Made by a program: the position numbers and the translations under genes | In this document: positions 1-6,600 of the stretch, in pieces | How positions within the stretch are numbered: position 1 is the first letter of the stretch | How the letters are laid out: each line of letters begins with the position of its first letter | Source of the DNA: Clostridiales bacterium | GTDB lineage: Bacteria > Bacillota > Clostridia > Oscillospirales > Acutalibacteraceae | Length of the DNA stretch: 15,032 nucleotides | Assembly (NCBI GenBank): GCA_021202245.1 | Contig: JAJQDK010000141.1 | Location: 1-15,032 of the forward strand | Direction of reading: 5' to 3' | Notes under the pieces: model-generated | Told to the model about the DNA's origin: nothing | Database searches by the model: none | Seen by the model: the letters and a program-made list of their open reading frames with translations, nothing else

Positions 1-83
1 CTGTTTTGTAAAATCCCCCCTCTTTGTACGTTCAAATTATTGACAATATCCCGTCTGAGAGATTACGTTTTCCTGCTTATCCA

Positions 84-130
84 AGCCTTCCCCTTGAGGG
101 GAAGGTGTCACTGTATGGTGACGGATGAGG
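84..130. repeat. Dispersed palindromic intergenic element
   Basis: Two nested palindromes lie close together. One is a perfect 9-bp inverted repeat, CCTTCCCCT-TG-AGGGGAAGG (86-105). The second is GTCAC-N6-GTGAC (107-122), followed by GGATGAGGTG. I recognise this composition, with a CTTCCCC/GGGGAAG stem, a second short stem and a GATGAGGTG tail, as resembling a repeat scattered between genes in gut Clostridia. That is memory of the pattern, not a search result. The rest of 1-251 shows no gene. A short palindrome ACGGC-TGC-GCCGT (180-192) lies downstream of the dockerin gene and could be a weak terminator for it. Confidence 0.6.
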
Positions 131-251
131 TGTAGGGGCTTTAGCTCCGTGAACATTATTAAAATATATTTTTATTAGGACGGCTGCGCCGTGCGGTGAA
201 TTTTGTCGCATCATCATAACAAACGCCGCTGTAAAATACCAACTCGGCAGG

Positions 252-2264
252 TCACGCTGTGCCTACCACCATTTTTTGTACGGTTGTAGCATCGGCAACT
301 GTAACAGAGCCGTCACCATTGACATCCGCCAATGCAAATTGTTCTTCGCTGAACGCCTGAGTACCAACTACGAATTTCTGAATAGCCGTTGCATCTGCCA
401 CACTGATATTTCCGTCAAGGTTTACATCGCCTATCAGCATTGAGCTGCCGCTTGAGGGCACGGTTTCCTCGACTGTTGTTTCCTCCGTTGTCGGCTCGGT
501 AATCTTTTCCGTTGTAGCCTCTGTTTCGGGCTCGGTTATCTTTTCCGTTGTAGCCTCTGTTTCGGGCTCGGTTATCTTTTCTGTTGTAGCCTCCGTTATA
601 GGTTCGGTAATCTGCTCTGTTGTAGCCTCCGTAACGGATTCCGTTGTAGCTTCGGTTGCCGGTTCATCGGCTGAACCCACCACATTGAACGTATATGTGC
701 GTGACACCGAGGTAACATACTTATGCGTAACCGTGATTACAGCGGTGCCCTCCTTCAAAATTCTGATATAATCGTCATACACCGCTACTACCGAGGGATC
801 CGAGGACGTGATTTCAAAATCCATACTCAGCTCCTTGCCTTCGGGAATTGTGCCCGGGTAATCATAAAAGAATTTCAGCACGGTGCCTGCGGTGTAAAAG
901 CTTTGAGGATTGCTGCTGTAATGATATTCATTTTCGGGATCCTGCCACAGGGTATAGAACGGATAAGGCACTGTATATTCCTTGGTATCTCCGCATTTCG
1001 TACATTCGCACACAAAGTCATAGCCGTCTATCTGCGTTACCTCATAGCTGTGTCCGTTGTCAACAACGGTTTTATCGGTTTTTTCAACATTATTTGCGTC
1101 AATTTCATAGAAAGTGTTTTTGCCGTCGCTGCAGGTGTACCAAATCACCTTGCCGTTTACAACAATCGGCTGACAGTCAGACAGATTGCCGTCCAAAACA
1201 AAGCTGCCGTCAGAGCTGCTGCTGTTGGTAGCAATGCGGTTTCCGCTGCCGTCAATTACCGTGTAATATGTCATTTTTGCCCTGCTCCACAAAACCATAA
1301 AGCGGTTGTCGTTGATTTTTACAAGCTGCGGAGTGCCGGCGGATTCCTCGCCCTCGGCATAATCGGTAAGCATAATAAGCTTAGACGAGCTCAAATCCTT
1401 TGAAGCCACCGAAACAAAAACATTTCTTGTGTTGCTGCTTTCATAATTATCATAATCTGTCTTATTGCCCACGGTCAGATACGCCGAGCCGGAAATTTCA
1501 AATCCGCCTACGGACGCGCCTGTGTAGTTGTCGCCCTCTTCGCCCGGGATTTCAAACAAATCGAGGGTTTTGTACTGAGTGGACCAGCCGGGTGTAAAGC
1601 TTCCCGTTGAAGCGTCGGTTACATACTTAGTAAGCACAATCGAGCGGGGATTGGCGTCGCCGTGGTCAACGGCAACAATGCTGCTGCCGTCCATCTTGAT
1701 AAACTGATTGAACGAATGGCTGGCATAGCCGTAATTTTCATTCAAAATTCCGGTGAATGAATCGGTTATTTTTCCGGTGTTCATATCAAGCTCAATGGTG
1801 ACGTTAGCCTGATGATTGATTCCGCCTATTGCATACATCTCGTGAGATGTGCGGATAATCAGATAATTGCCGCAGACGTCCATTCTTGCGGCGCCGGCAT
1901 CAAAGGGAACCGTAGTATTGCAGTCGCTCAGACCGTCGGAGGTGAGCCTGTTCCAGTCTGTGTCATACTTTGTAATGCGAAAGACCTCAACGCTTGCTGA
2001 TTCCTCCTTATTCCTCTGACCGCTCAGCACAAAATATGCGCCGTCGGCGGCATAAAATCCGCCGAAGATAGGAAGCTCCTCGTCAATATACCTTACATCG
2101 AGCAAATTATAATCGGTATCGTAATACTCGACAAGATAAAATCCATCATCCGTAGCCTGAAACCTCATAAGACTGCCGTCGCTGCACTGCGTGAGATAGG
2201 ACTCAACCGGACTTGTATATGTATCATAATCCTGGGCTTCAACATTGCTTCCCGAATAATCCAC
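252..2264 (-). CDS. Secreted dockerin-domain protein with Ig-like domain (signal peptide out of frame)
   Basis: The open frame gives 670 aa from a GTG with no ribosome binding site in front, so this start is only where the intact frame begins. Residues 1 to about 400 are beta-rich with repeated short strands and 'DG' turns, suggestive of a propeller, with no family I can name. A C-x-C-x-x-C cluster sits at 419-424. About 455-530 looks like a bacterial Ig-like domain. 537-603 is a Thr/Glu linker of 12-residue units (TEATTEKITEPE). 612-670 is a type I dockerin with two calcium loops, DVNLDGNISVAD (613-624) and DVNGDGSVTVAD (647-658). Dockerins bind cohesins, so the protein probably docks on a scaffoldin or cell-surface cohesin outside the cell. 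No carbohydrate-active domain is visible. A strong promoter lies upstream. The true gene probably starts at 2359; see the signal-peptide entry. Confidence 0.88.
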   Translation of the reverse strand: MDYSGSNVEAQDYDTYTSPVESYLTQCSDGSLMRFQATDDGFYLVEYYDTDYNLLDVRYIDEELPIFGGFYAADGAYFVLSGQRNKEESASVEVFRITKYDTDWNRLTSDGLSDCNTTVPFDAGAARMDVCGNYLIIRTSHEMYAIGGINHQANVTIELDMNTGKITDSFTGILNENYGYASHSFNQFIKMDGSSIVAVDHGDANPRSIVLTKYVTDASTGSFTPGWSTQYKTLDLFEIPGEEGDNYTGASVGGFEISGSAYLTVGNKTDYDNYESSNTRNVFVSVASKDLSSSKLIMLTDYAEGEESAGTPQLVKINDNRFMVLWSRAKMTYYTVIDGSGNRIATNSSSSDGSFVLDGNLSDCQPIVVNGKVIWYTCSDGKNTFYEIDANNVEKTDKTVVDNGHSYEVTQIDGYDFVCECTKCGDTKEYTVPYPFYTLWQDPENEYHYSSNPQSFYTAGTVLKFFYDYPGTIPEGKELSMDFEITSSDPSVVAVYDDYIRILKEGTAVITVTHKYVTSVSRTYTFNVVGSADEPATEATTESVTEATTEQITEPITEATTEKITEPETEATTEKITEPETEATTEKITEPTTEETTVEETVPSSGSSMLIGDVNLDGNISVADATAIQKFVVGTQAFSEEQFALADVNGDGSVTVADATTVQKMVVGTA
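489..656 (-). repeat. 36-bp tandem repeats encoding the Thr/Glu linker
   Basis: This part of the dockerin gene encodes 12-residue units of the type TEATTEKITEPE. There are about four and a half units (protein 537-592), and the two best copies are nearly identical at DNA level. Such linkers separate the dockerin from the functional part of the protein, and in-frame 36-bp copies can change number without breaking the gene. Confidence 0.8.
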
Positions 2265-2359
2265 GCAAAAGTCCGTAACGGCGTCTGCCGTTGTCAGCGT
2301 TGCTGTTGCCGTTGCCGCAAACAGACAAACAGCGACAACTATTGATAAAATTTTTTCAT
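2265..2359 (-). other. Signal-peptide coding segment of the dockerin gene, displaced by one base
   Basis: Upstream of the GTG at 2264 the same frame stays open and reads a typical signal peptide: hydrophobic ILSIVVAVCLFAATATA, then TLTTADA. There is no start codon in that frame. An ATG at 2357-2359 with a good Shine-Dalgarno (AGAGGTG, 6 nt spacing) begins ATG-AAA-AAA, but the A-run (2351-2356, minus strand) has six A and then reads TTT-TAT-CAA-TAG. With seven A it would read M-K-K-I-L-S-I-V-V straight into the long frame. The gene is therefore one base short in a homopolymer: a sequence error, a mutation, or a slippage switch. Confidence 0.8.
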
Positions 2360-2439
2360 TTCTGACACCTCTTTTTAAATTGGTAAAATCATCAATTCCA
2401 ATATTTATTTTGAATGTTTCTTTTATTTTTAGTATAATT

Positions 2440-2468
2440 ATTATAACTCTCTTTTAATTCACTGTCAA
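2440..2468 (-). promoter_or_regulatory. Consensus sigma-A promoter for the dockerin gene
   Basis: On the minus strand TTGACA (2463-2468) and TATAAT (2440-2445) are separated by exactly 17 nt, a perfect match to the housekeeping consensus. Transcription should start near 2433, leaving a leader of about 75 nt before the ATG at 2359. Confidence 0.85.
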
Positions 2469-2515
2469 TACTCTTTATCAAAAATCAACAAATTTTTAAC
2501 TCAAAAAAGAAGCCG

Positions 2516-2551
2516 AAACAAAAATCCGCCCGAAGCCGATGCTTCAGGCGG
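2516..2551 (-). terminator. Rho-independent terminator of the DUF1292 gene
   Basis: An 11-bp stem with one G-U pair (CCGCCTGAAGC / GCTTCGGGCGG, 2526-2551) and an ATCG loop is followed on the minus strand by ATTTTTGTTT. It lies 30 nt past the stop of the DUF1292 gene and before the dockerin promoter, separating the two units. Confidence 0.88.
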
Positions 2552-2579
2552 TTTTGAATAAATATAACTTATGCGAGGA

Positions 2580-2879
2580 TTATTTAAAGTCAATTCTGCC
2601 CTCATATTTTTGCTTGAAAATATTAAAGACAGTTTCCAAAAGCTCCTCGTCCTCAATGCTGACATATTCCTCGGTTTCATCGTCAATCGGGTTGATTTTG
2701 AGAATTACAACCTCGTCGGCATCCTCGTCATTCTCAATAAGCACAATGTACTCCTCGCCGTCATATTCAATAACATCAAGAAATTCAAACTCAACCTCGT
2801 TGCCTTCATCGTCGGTCAGCGTAATTAAAGCGCCCTCGTTTTCATCCATTTCTTCGGTAAAATCTTTGTTTTCAGCCAT
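2580..2879 (-). CDS. DUF1292 family protein (YrzB-like)
   Basis: A 99-aa, strongly acidic protein. After a polar Asp/Glu-rich start (residues 1-15) it has the hallmark DUF1292 pattern: ITLTDDEGNEVEFEFLDVIEYDG, then EYIVLIEND...EVVILKI, then a C-terminal SIEDEELLETVFNIFKQKY. Members are small cytoplasmic proteins of Firmicutes with no established biochemical role. In several Firmicutes they sit near yrrK/alaS (my recollection), but here the gene stands alone between its own promoter (2984-3012) and terminator. The ATG is preceded by AAAGGAAC at suitable distance, so this start is well supported. Length fits the family. No catalytic residues can be assigned. Confidence 0.88.
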   Translation of the reverse strand: MAENKDFTEEMDENEGALITLTDDEGNEVEFEFLDVIEYDGEEYIVLIENDEDADEVVILKINPIDDETEEYVSIEDEELLETVFNIFKQKYEGRIDFK

Positions 2880-2983
2880 AATCTGTTCCTTTCCGAATAC
2901 GGGTAAACCGCATCTTTGGTATGTTTTTGTTCGGAGCCGGGCGGATTTGACCGCTCAACAGCGCTCCTCGGACTTATGATAAG

Positions 2984-3012
2984 AGTATACCCTATATTCA
3001 AAATTAAATCAA
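2984..3012 (-). promoter_or_regulatory. Sigma-A promoter for the DUF1292 gene
   Basis: Minus strand TTGATT (3007-3012), 17-nt spacer, TATACT (2984-2989). The start point would be near 2977, giving a leader of about 97 nt that is GC-rich (GAGCGG...CCGC can pair) before the AAAGGAAC ribosome binding site. Confidence 0.75.
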
Positions 3013-3035
3013 CAGTTTTTTTGTTTTTTTCACAA

Positions 3036-3062
3036 TCAAAAACAGCCGCCTCTCGGCGACTG
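3036..3062 (-). terminator. Terminator of the 88-aa gene
   Basis: Minus strand CAGTCGCC-GAGA-GGCGGCTG, an 8-bp stem with one G-U pair and a GNRA loop, followed by TTTTTGATT. An A-rich AAAAACCAAG lies on its 5' side. It lies about 60 nt past the stop of the gene at 3124-3390. Confidence 0.82.
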
Positions 3063-3123
3063 CTCTTGGTTTTTAGAAGTTTTGAAATTAACGTAAAAAA
3101 CGTGAATGTTAAGTTAGCATATT

Positions 3124-3390
3124 TTAGCCGGCCATTTCGGTCTGCGTATCACCAAACATATTGAACCTGAAAAGCTTTCTTTCATCCTCTTTGTTTTCGC
3201 AGATAATGCTTGCCTCGGCGATTTTGCCGCCCTCGATGAGCTTTGTTAAGCCAACGAGCTGGCAAAGCTTGCTGCGCAGATTCAATCTGTCGCCTTCGTT
3301 TGTAACTAAATATACGTTGCCCTCGCAGGTATCAAGCACGGCGAGGAATTCGGTTACATCAATGTTGTGTAAGCTGAGAATTGGTGTCAT
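3124..3390 (-). CDS. Small conserved-looking protein of unknown function
   Basis: I do not recognise the family with confidence. The frame is open to 3441, but the ATG at 3388-3390 has a textbook AAGGAGG 8 nt upstream, so the product is 88 aa beginning MTPILSLHNIDVTEF. It has no signal peptide or membrane segment and looks like a compact alpha/beta domain: an N-terminal helix (DVTEFLAVLDTC), a strand pair around EGNVYLVTNEGDRLNLRSKL, a LVGLTKLIEGG turn, and a final strand (EASIICEN, KLFRFNMFG). The order of secondary structure and the 'N-L-R-S-K' stretch are faintly HPr-like, but the phospho-His motif of HPr is absent, so this is speculation only. It has its own promoter, a long leader and a terminator, so it is very likely a real monocistronic gene. 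Confidence 0.75.
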   Translation of the reverse strand: MTPILSLHNIDVTEFLAVLDTCEGNVYLVTNEGDRLNLRSKLCQLVGLTKLIEGGKIAEASIICENKEDERKLFRFNMFGDTQTEMAG

Positions 3391-3527
3391 AAAAGATTCC
3401 TCCTTCAATTCTTTAAAAATATAAAGTTTTCTGTGCGCCATTTACCATTTGGCATCAATGATCATTTACCGGCCCTTTGTTATTTCAATTATTACTCGAG
3501 TCAGGCCTAATTGAAAGTCAGCCGATA

Positions 3528-3550
3528 GTCAAGCGGACTGTTTACTTGAC
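3528..3550. promoter_or_regulatory. Inverted repeat at the transcription start of the 88-aa gene
   Basis: GTCAAG-N11-CTTGAC, with 6-bp perfect arms. It falls immediately downstream of the -10 box of the minus-strand promoter (3558-3563), covering about +1 to +23. It could be an operator or a 5' mRNA stem. Confidence 0.4.
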
Positions 3551-3557
3551 ACTTATT

Positions 3558-3585
3558 ATTATATCCAAGATTTTGAAAAAGTCAA
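3558..3585 (-). promoter_or_regulatory. Sigma-A promoter for the 88-aa gene
   Basis: Minus strand TTGACT (3580-3585), 16-nt spacer, TATAAT (3558-3563). Transcription near 3551 gives an unusually long leader of about 160 nt before the ATG at 3390. Confidence 0.75.
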
Positions 3586-3599
3586 CAATTTTTCCTTTT

Positions 3600-4009
3600 T
3601 GATTTTTGTGACATTCTTCATTTCTACGTCAATTATAACCAATTTGAGCAGCGTAAATATGTGCAATCTGCTTATATAATGCTTTTAAAGAATTTACAAA
3701 CCCGAAACATTTTTATTTTTGTTTGGTCAAAGTCAACAACTTATTTCTTTTCAGACAAAAAAAGAGTGCGGTTTTTACAAACTTATTTTTTCTGAAAATT
3801 TATCCCGAAATGCAAAAACATCTCGCCCATACGAGGTTGTAGGTCATCAAATGACAGCACACAGTGATATACATTGCGGCAATGGCGGTCACTGACCGCC
3901 GCTACGGACTCACTCCACACTTAACACTCCAAACTCCTAACTCCACACTACCCACTAAGCACTAAACACTAAGCACTACTCACTAACCGCTAATCTCGTC
4001 CGATTTTGA
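3600..4009. other. Gene-free AT-rich spacer with palindromes
   Basis: I see no gene here. 3600-3830 is AT-rich with no convincing frame and no ribosome binding site. From 3843 the composition changes: GTCAT-CAA-ATGAC (3843-3855), then GGCGGTCA-C-TGACCGCC (3884-3900, 8-bp perfect arms), then the 7-nt tandem array. The next recognisable signal is the mutase promoter. Confidence 0.6.
3912..3995. repeat. Heptanucleotide tandem array, 12 units
   Basis: Twelve consecutive 7-nt units in exact register, eleven starting with ACT and the last with GCT: ACTCCAC, ACTTAAC, ACTCCAA, ACTCCTA, ACTCCAC, ACTACCC, ACTAAGC, ACTAAAC, ACTAAGC, ACTACTC, ACTAACC, GCTAATC. The strand is almost free of G. The period is not a multiple of three, so it is not coding. 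It directly follows the GGCGGTCA palindrome. Confidence 0.85.
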
Positions 4010-4038
4010 TTTACTTTTTTCGGTATATAATGTATAAT
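4010..4038 (+). promoter_or_regulatory. Promoter for the phosphohexomutase gene
   Basis: TTTACT (4010-4015), 17-nt spacer, TATAAT (4033-4038). A second TATAAT overlaps at 4026-4031 but lacks a well-spaced -35. Transcription near 4045 gives a leader of about 80 nt containing a hairpin, GCCGC-CTTA-GCGGC (4061-4074). Confidence 0.65.
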
Positions 4039-4127
4039 TTAAAAATGATGAACGGCACCCGCCGCCTTAGCGGCAGGGGACATCTTTGCATAAATTATGT
4101 CAAAATATCCGAAAGGGCTGATTACAA

Positions 4128-5630
4128 ATGTTAAATGATTTTTACAGACAATTCAAAAGCGGTACCGATATACGAGGAGTGGCAAGCGAGGGCGTTCCCG
4201 GCGAGGAAGTTAATCTCACGGATGACGTCGTTGCCGATATGGTATACGGCTTTATGCTGTGGCTTTCAGATAAGACCGGCAAGGCTGTAAGCGAGCTGAC
4301 CGTATCGGTCGGCCGTGACAGCAGAATATCCGGTCCGCATATTGCTGAGATTGCCGCAAATTGCTTTTGCAGCTGCGGAATAAACGTCCTGCGCTGCGGA
4401 CTTGCTTCCACTCCGTCAATGTTTATGACTACCGTTGATTTAAACTGCGACGGCGCATTGCAGATTACCGCAAGTCATCATCCGTTCAACCGAAACGGAC
4501 TTAAATTTTTTACCCGTGAGGGGGGACTTGAAGGCTCCGACATCGAGCAAATTCTCACCTACGCACAAGACGGCAACCGTCCGCCACGCTGCGGCGGCGG
4601 CAAAAGCACCGACGTTGACTATATGAGCGACTACGCAAACGGACTTTGCGAAAAAATAAAAAACGAGGTCCATGCAATCGACTACGATCACCCGCTCCGG
4701 GGCTTTAAAATTGTAGTTGACGCAGGCAACGGCGCAGGCGGATTTTATGCCGACAAGGTGCTTTCCGTCCTCGGAGCGGACACAACGGGCAGCCGCTATC
4801 TTGAGCCTGACGGAATGTTCCCCAATCACGTTCCCAATCCCGAAAACGAGCAGGCCATGGCTTCAATCTGCGAGGCTGTCAAAAACGCAGGAGCGGACCT
4901 CGGCGTGATTTTCGACACCGACGTTGACCGGGGCGGCGCCGTAGATTCAAAGGGAAACGAAATTAACCGCAACCGTCTTGTAGCCGTGGCATCGGCTATT
5001 GCTCTTGAGGGCAACGAGGGCGGTACAATAGTTACCGACTCAATCACCTCAAGCGGACTGAAGGAATTTATAGAAAACGACTTGGGCGGAAAGCATTACC
5101 GTTACCGCAGGGGCTACAAAAACGTAATAGACAAGGCGCTTGAGCTTAACAAACGCGGCATCAACTGTCCCCTTGCTATTGAAACATCCGGACACGCCGC
5201 AATGAGAGAAAATTATTTTCTCGACGACGGAGCGTATCTCTGCACCAAAATCATAATTAAGGCGGCTCAGCTCCGCAAACAGGGCAGAACGCTTGACGAG
5301 CTTACCGCCTCGCTCAAGGAGCCTGCCGAGAGCAAAGAGATTAGATTTAAGATTATCGAGAGCAATTTCAGAGCGTGCGGCGAAAAAATCATCTCGGACC
5401 TCACCGCTTACGCCGAAAGCAAATACGGCTGGAATGTTGCCGAGGATAACCGTGAGGGAATAAGAGTTTCCTTTGACAAAAGCAACGGCAACGGCTGGTT
5501 TTTGCTCAGGCTCTCCGTCCACGATCCGATAATGCCCCTTAATATTGAGAGCGACAGCATAGGCGGCACGGACATTATATACGATCAGCTCTACGAGTTT
5601 TTAAAAACAACCACCGGCCTCGAAATTTAA
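4128..5630 (+). CDS. Alpha-D-phosphohexomutase (phosphomannomutase/phosphoglucomutase)
   Basis: A 500-aa cytoplasmic enzyme of the four-domain phosphohexomutase family, which interconverts hexose 1- and 6-phosphates through a phosphoserine. Motifs appear in the family's order: FKSGTDIRG near the N terminus; the active-site loop TASHHPFNRNGLKFF with the phosphoserine at S116; the metal loop DTDVDR (263-268); the sugar-specificity segment ETSGHAAMRENYFLDDGAYL (352-371); and a C-terminal phosphate-binding region REGIRVSF...RLSVHDP. The loops differ from the usual TASHNP, DGDADR and GEQSGH forms and are closer to the subgroup that carries TASHxPxNRNG. The substrate (glucose or mannose phosphate) cannot be told from this. 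The start is supported by GAAAGGG 10 nt upstream. It has its own promoter and no obvious operon partner. Confidence 0.9.
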   Translation: MLNDFYRQFKSGTDIRGVASEGVPGEEVNLTDDVVADMVYGFMLWLSDKTGKAVSELTVSVGRDSRISGPHIAEIAANCFCSCGINVLRCGLASTPSMFMTTVDLNCDGALQITASHHPFNRNGLKFFTREGGLEGSDIEQILTYAQDGNRPPRCGGGKSTDVDYMSDYANGLCEKIKNEVHAIDYDHPLRGFKIVVDAGNGAGGFYADKVLSVLGADTTGSRYLEPDGMFPNHVPNPENEQAMASICEAVKNAGADLGVIFDTDVDRGGAVDSKGNEINRNRLVAVASAIALEGNEGGTIVTDSITSSGLKEFIENDLGGKHYRYRRGYKNVIDKALELNKRGINCPLAIETSGHAAMRENYFLDDGAYLCTKIIIKAAQLRKQGRTLDELTASLKEPAESKEIRFKIIESNFRACGEKIISDLTAYAESKYGWNVAEDNREGIRVSFDKSNGNGWFLLRLSVHDPIMPLNIESDSIGGTDIIYDQLYEFLKTTTGLEI

Positions 5631-5703
5631 CCTAAGCTGCGGCATAATACCTGCATCTCGGCGCAGCGCAACCGATAGTTGCGGCGATGAAAGCTAAAAT
5701 GTA

Positions 5704-5777
5704 TTGCCCACAACACCGGTTGCGGGTTAAAATATACTCAACAAATACGGTAGGCACCGATTCAAAACAGTGCCTGC
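5704..5777 (+). promoter_or_regulatory. Possible promoter and leader hairpin before the HTH gene
   Basis: A weak promoter candidate is TTGCCC (5704-5709), 18 nt, TAAAAT (5728-5733). Downstream, GTAGGCAC-N12-GTGCCTGC (5750-5777) forms an 8-bp stem with one G-U pair, ending just before the AAGGAGG ribosome binding site (5781-5787). It has no T-run, so it is not a terminator. It could affect translation. Confidence 0.35.
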
Positions 5778-5795
5778 TTCAAGGAGGATAAAGCA

Positions 5796-6068
5796 ATGAA
5801 CATTGCCACAGCCGACAGGTTATTGATGTACAGAAAAAAGCATAATCTCAGTCAGGAGGAGCTTGCCGCCAAAATCGGCGTAAGCCGTCAGGCGGTTTCC
5901 AAGTGGGAGCGTGCGGAGGCTTCTCCCGATACCGATAATCTGATTTTGCTATCTCAAATCTACGGAGTAACTCTTGACGAGCTTCTGAAAAGCGAGCCGG
6001 GCGAAAATATTACGGAGGATGCGGAAAGTGAAAAGCCTGCGGACAGCTCCCAAAGCGAAATTTCATAG
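5796..6068 (+). CDS. XRE-family helix-turn-helix regulator (N-terminal half of a split HTH/membrane protein)
   Basis: A 90-aa product with a complete Cro/C1-type HTH in residues 5-60: RLLMYRKKHNLSQEELAAKIGVSRQAVSKWERAEASPDTDNLILLSQIYGVTLDELL. It is followed by a polar tail to residue 90. The ATG has a perfect AAGGAGG 8 nt upstream. In the family this resembles, the HTH is fused by a short linker to a membrane domain made of two similar halves. Here the frame stops at one TAG (6066-6068), and the same frame continues open into exactly that membrane domain. The HTH part should fold alone and could act as a soluble regulator. Targets are unknown. Confidence 0.85.
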   Translation: MNIATADRLLMYRKKHNLSQEELAAKIGVSRQAVSKWERAEASPDTDNLILLSQIYGVTLDELLKSEPGENITEDAESEKPADSSQSEIS

Positions 6069-6092
6069 CCTGACGGGTCAGCCGAAAGCAAG

Positions 6093-6464
6093 GTGTCCAA
6101 AACCGACAGGGTTGGCAGCTTTTTGAACAAATTTCCGTTTTACATCATAGCCGTAATCGCTTTTCTGCTGTGGGGCGTAAGCGGAAGGTGCTTCGGCTGG
6201 GGCCTCAGCTGGATATGTTTTCTGACCGTTCCGCTCTACTACTCGCTTGCAGACGCAATCGGCAAGCGCAATCCCAATCATTTTGCCTATCCCGTACTTG
6301 CCGCTGCGGTGTACATTCTGTTCGGCTATTTTGGCATTTGCGGCGGCTGGGCAATGGGCTGGATAGTGTTTCTCACCATTCCCCTCTATTACGGCATTTG
6401 CGCATTTTTCAAAAATGACAGCAAAAGCGATGATGAAGATAAGGACAATGACGACGAGGACTAA
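6093..6464 (+). CDS. Membrane domain of the split HTH/membrane protein
   Basis: A 123-aa frame from a GTG with only a weak ribosome binding site. It has two tandem repeats, each with two predicted membrane helices: FPFYIIAVIAFLLWGVSG plus LSWICFLTVPLYYSL, then FAYPVLAAAVYILFGYFG plus AMGWIVFLTIPLYYGICAFF. The FLT[VI]PLYY motif recurs in both halves, showing internal duplication. The C terminus is very acidic (DDEDKDNDDED). It is in the same frame as the HTH gene and separated from it only by TAG and 24 nt with no further stop. In intact relatives (as I recall the family) the two parts form one protein. Independent translation from the GTG is possible but poorly supported, so this may be the inactive remainder of a broken gene. 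Confidence 0.6.
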   Translation: MSKTDRVGSFLNKFPFYIIAVIAFLLWGVSGRCFGWGLSWICFLTVPLYYSLADAIGKRNPNHFAYPVLAAAVYILFGYFGICGGWAMGWIVFLTIPLYYGICAFFKNDSKSDDEDKDNDDED

Positions 6465-6469
6465 AAAAC

Positions 6470-6503
6470 AAAAAGCCGATTGACGAAAATCAATCGGCTT
6501 TTT
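6470..6503. terminator. Strong terminator after the HTH/membrane gene (copy 1 of an identical hairpin)
   Basis: AAAAAGCCGATTGA / TCAATCGGCTTTTT, a perfect 14-bp stem with loop CGAAAA, 5 nt past the TAA. A-runs and T-runs on both sides allow action in both directions, so it can also end minus-strand transcripts arriving from 6685. The same hairpin with the same loop recurs at 7499-7531. Confidence 0.88.
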
Positions 6504-6600
6504 CTTTAGCTATTTTTAATCGGAGCTAAACAGATTAGCTATGCATAAAACAACATTTGAGTACAATTCTATTTTATTGAATTATTTAAATCGGAGCAAC

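Noticed and set aside
723..1403. 226-codon open frame on the plus strand opposite the dockerin gene (and a 127-codon frame at 848-1231)
   Set aside because: No ribosome binding site, no family pattern, and the minus strand reads a clear dockerin protein through the whole region. They are shadow frames of a biased coding sequence.
2501..2686. 61-codon minus-strand frame
   Set aside because: It overlaps the DUF1292 gene in another frame and reads through its terminator.
3912..3995. CRISPR array
   Set aside because: The period is 7 nt with no repeat-spacer structure and no cas genes nearby.
5631..5795. Terminator after the phosphohexomutase gene
   Set aside because: Stems such as CGCAAC-CGATA-GTTGCG are present but none is followed by a T-run, so I could not support a terminator call.
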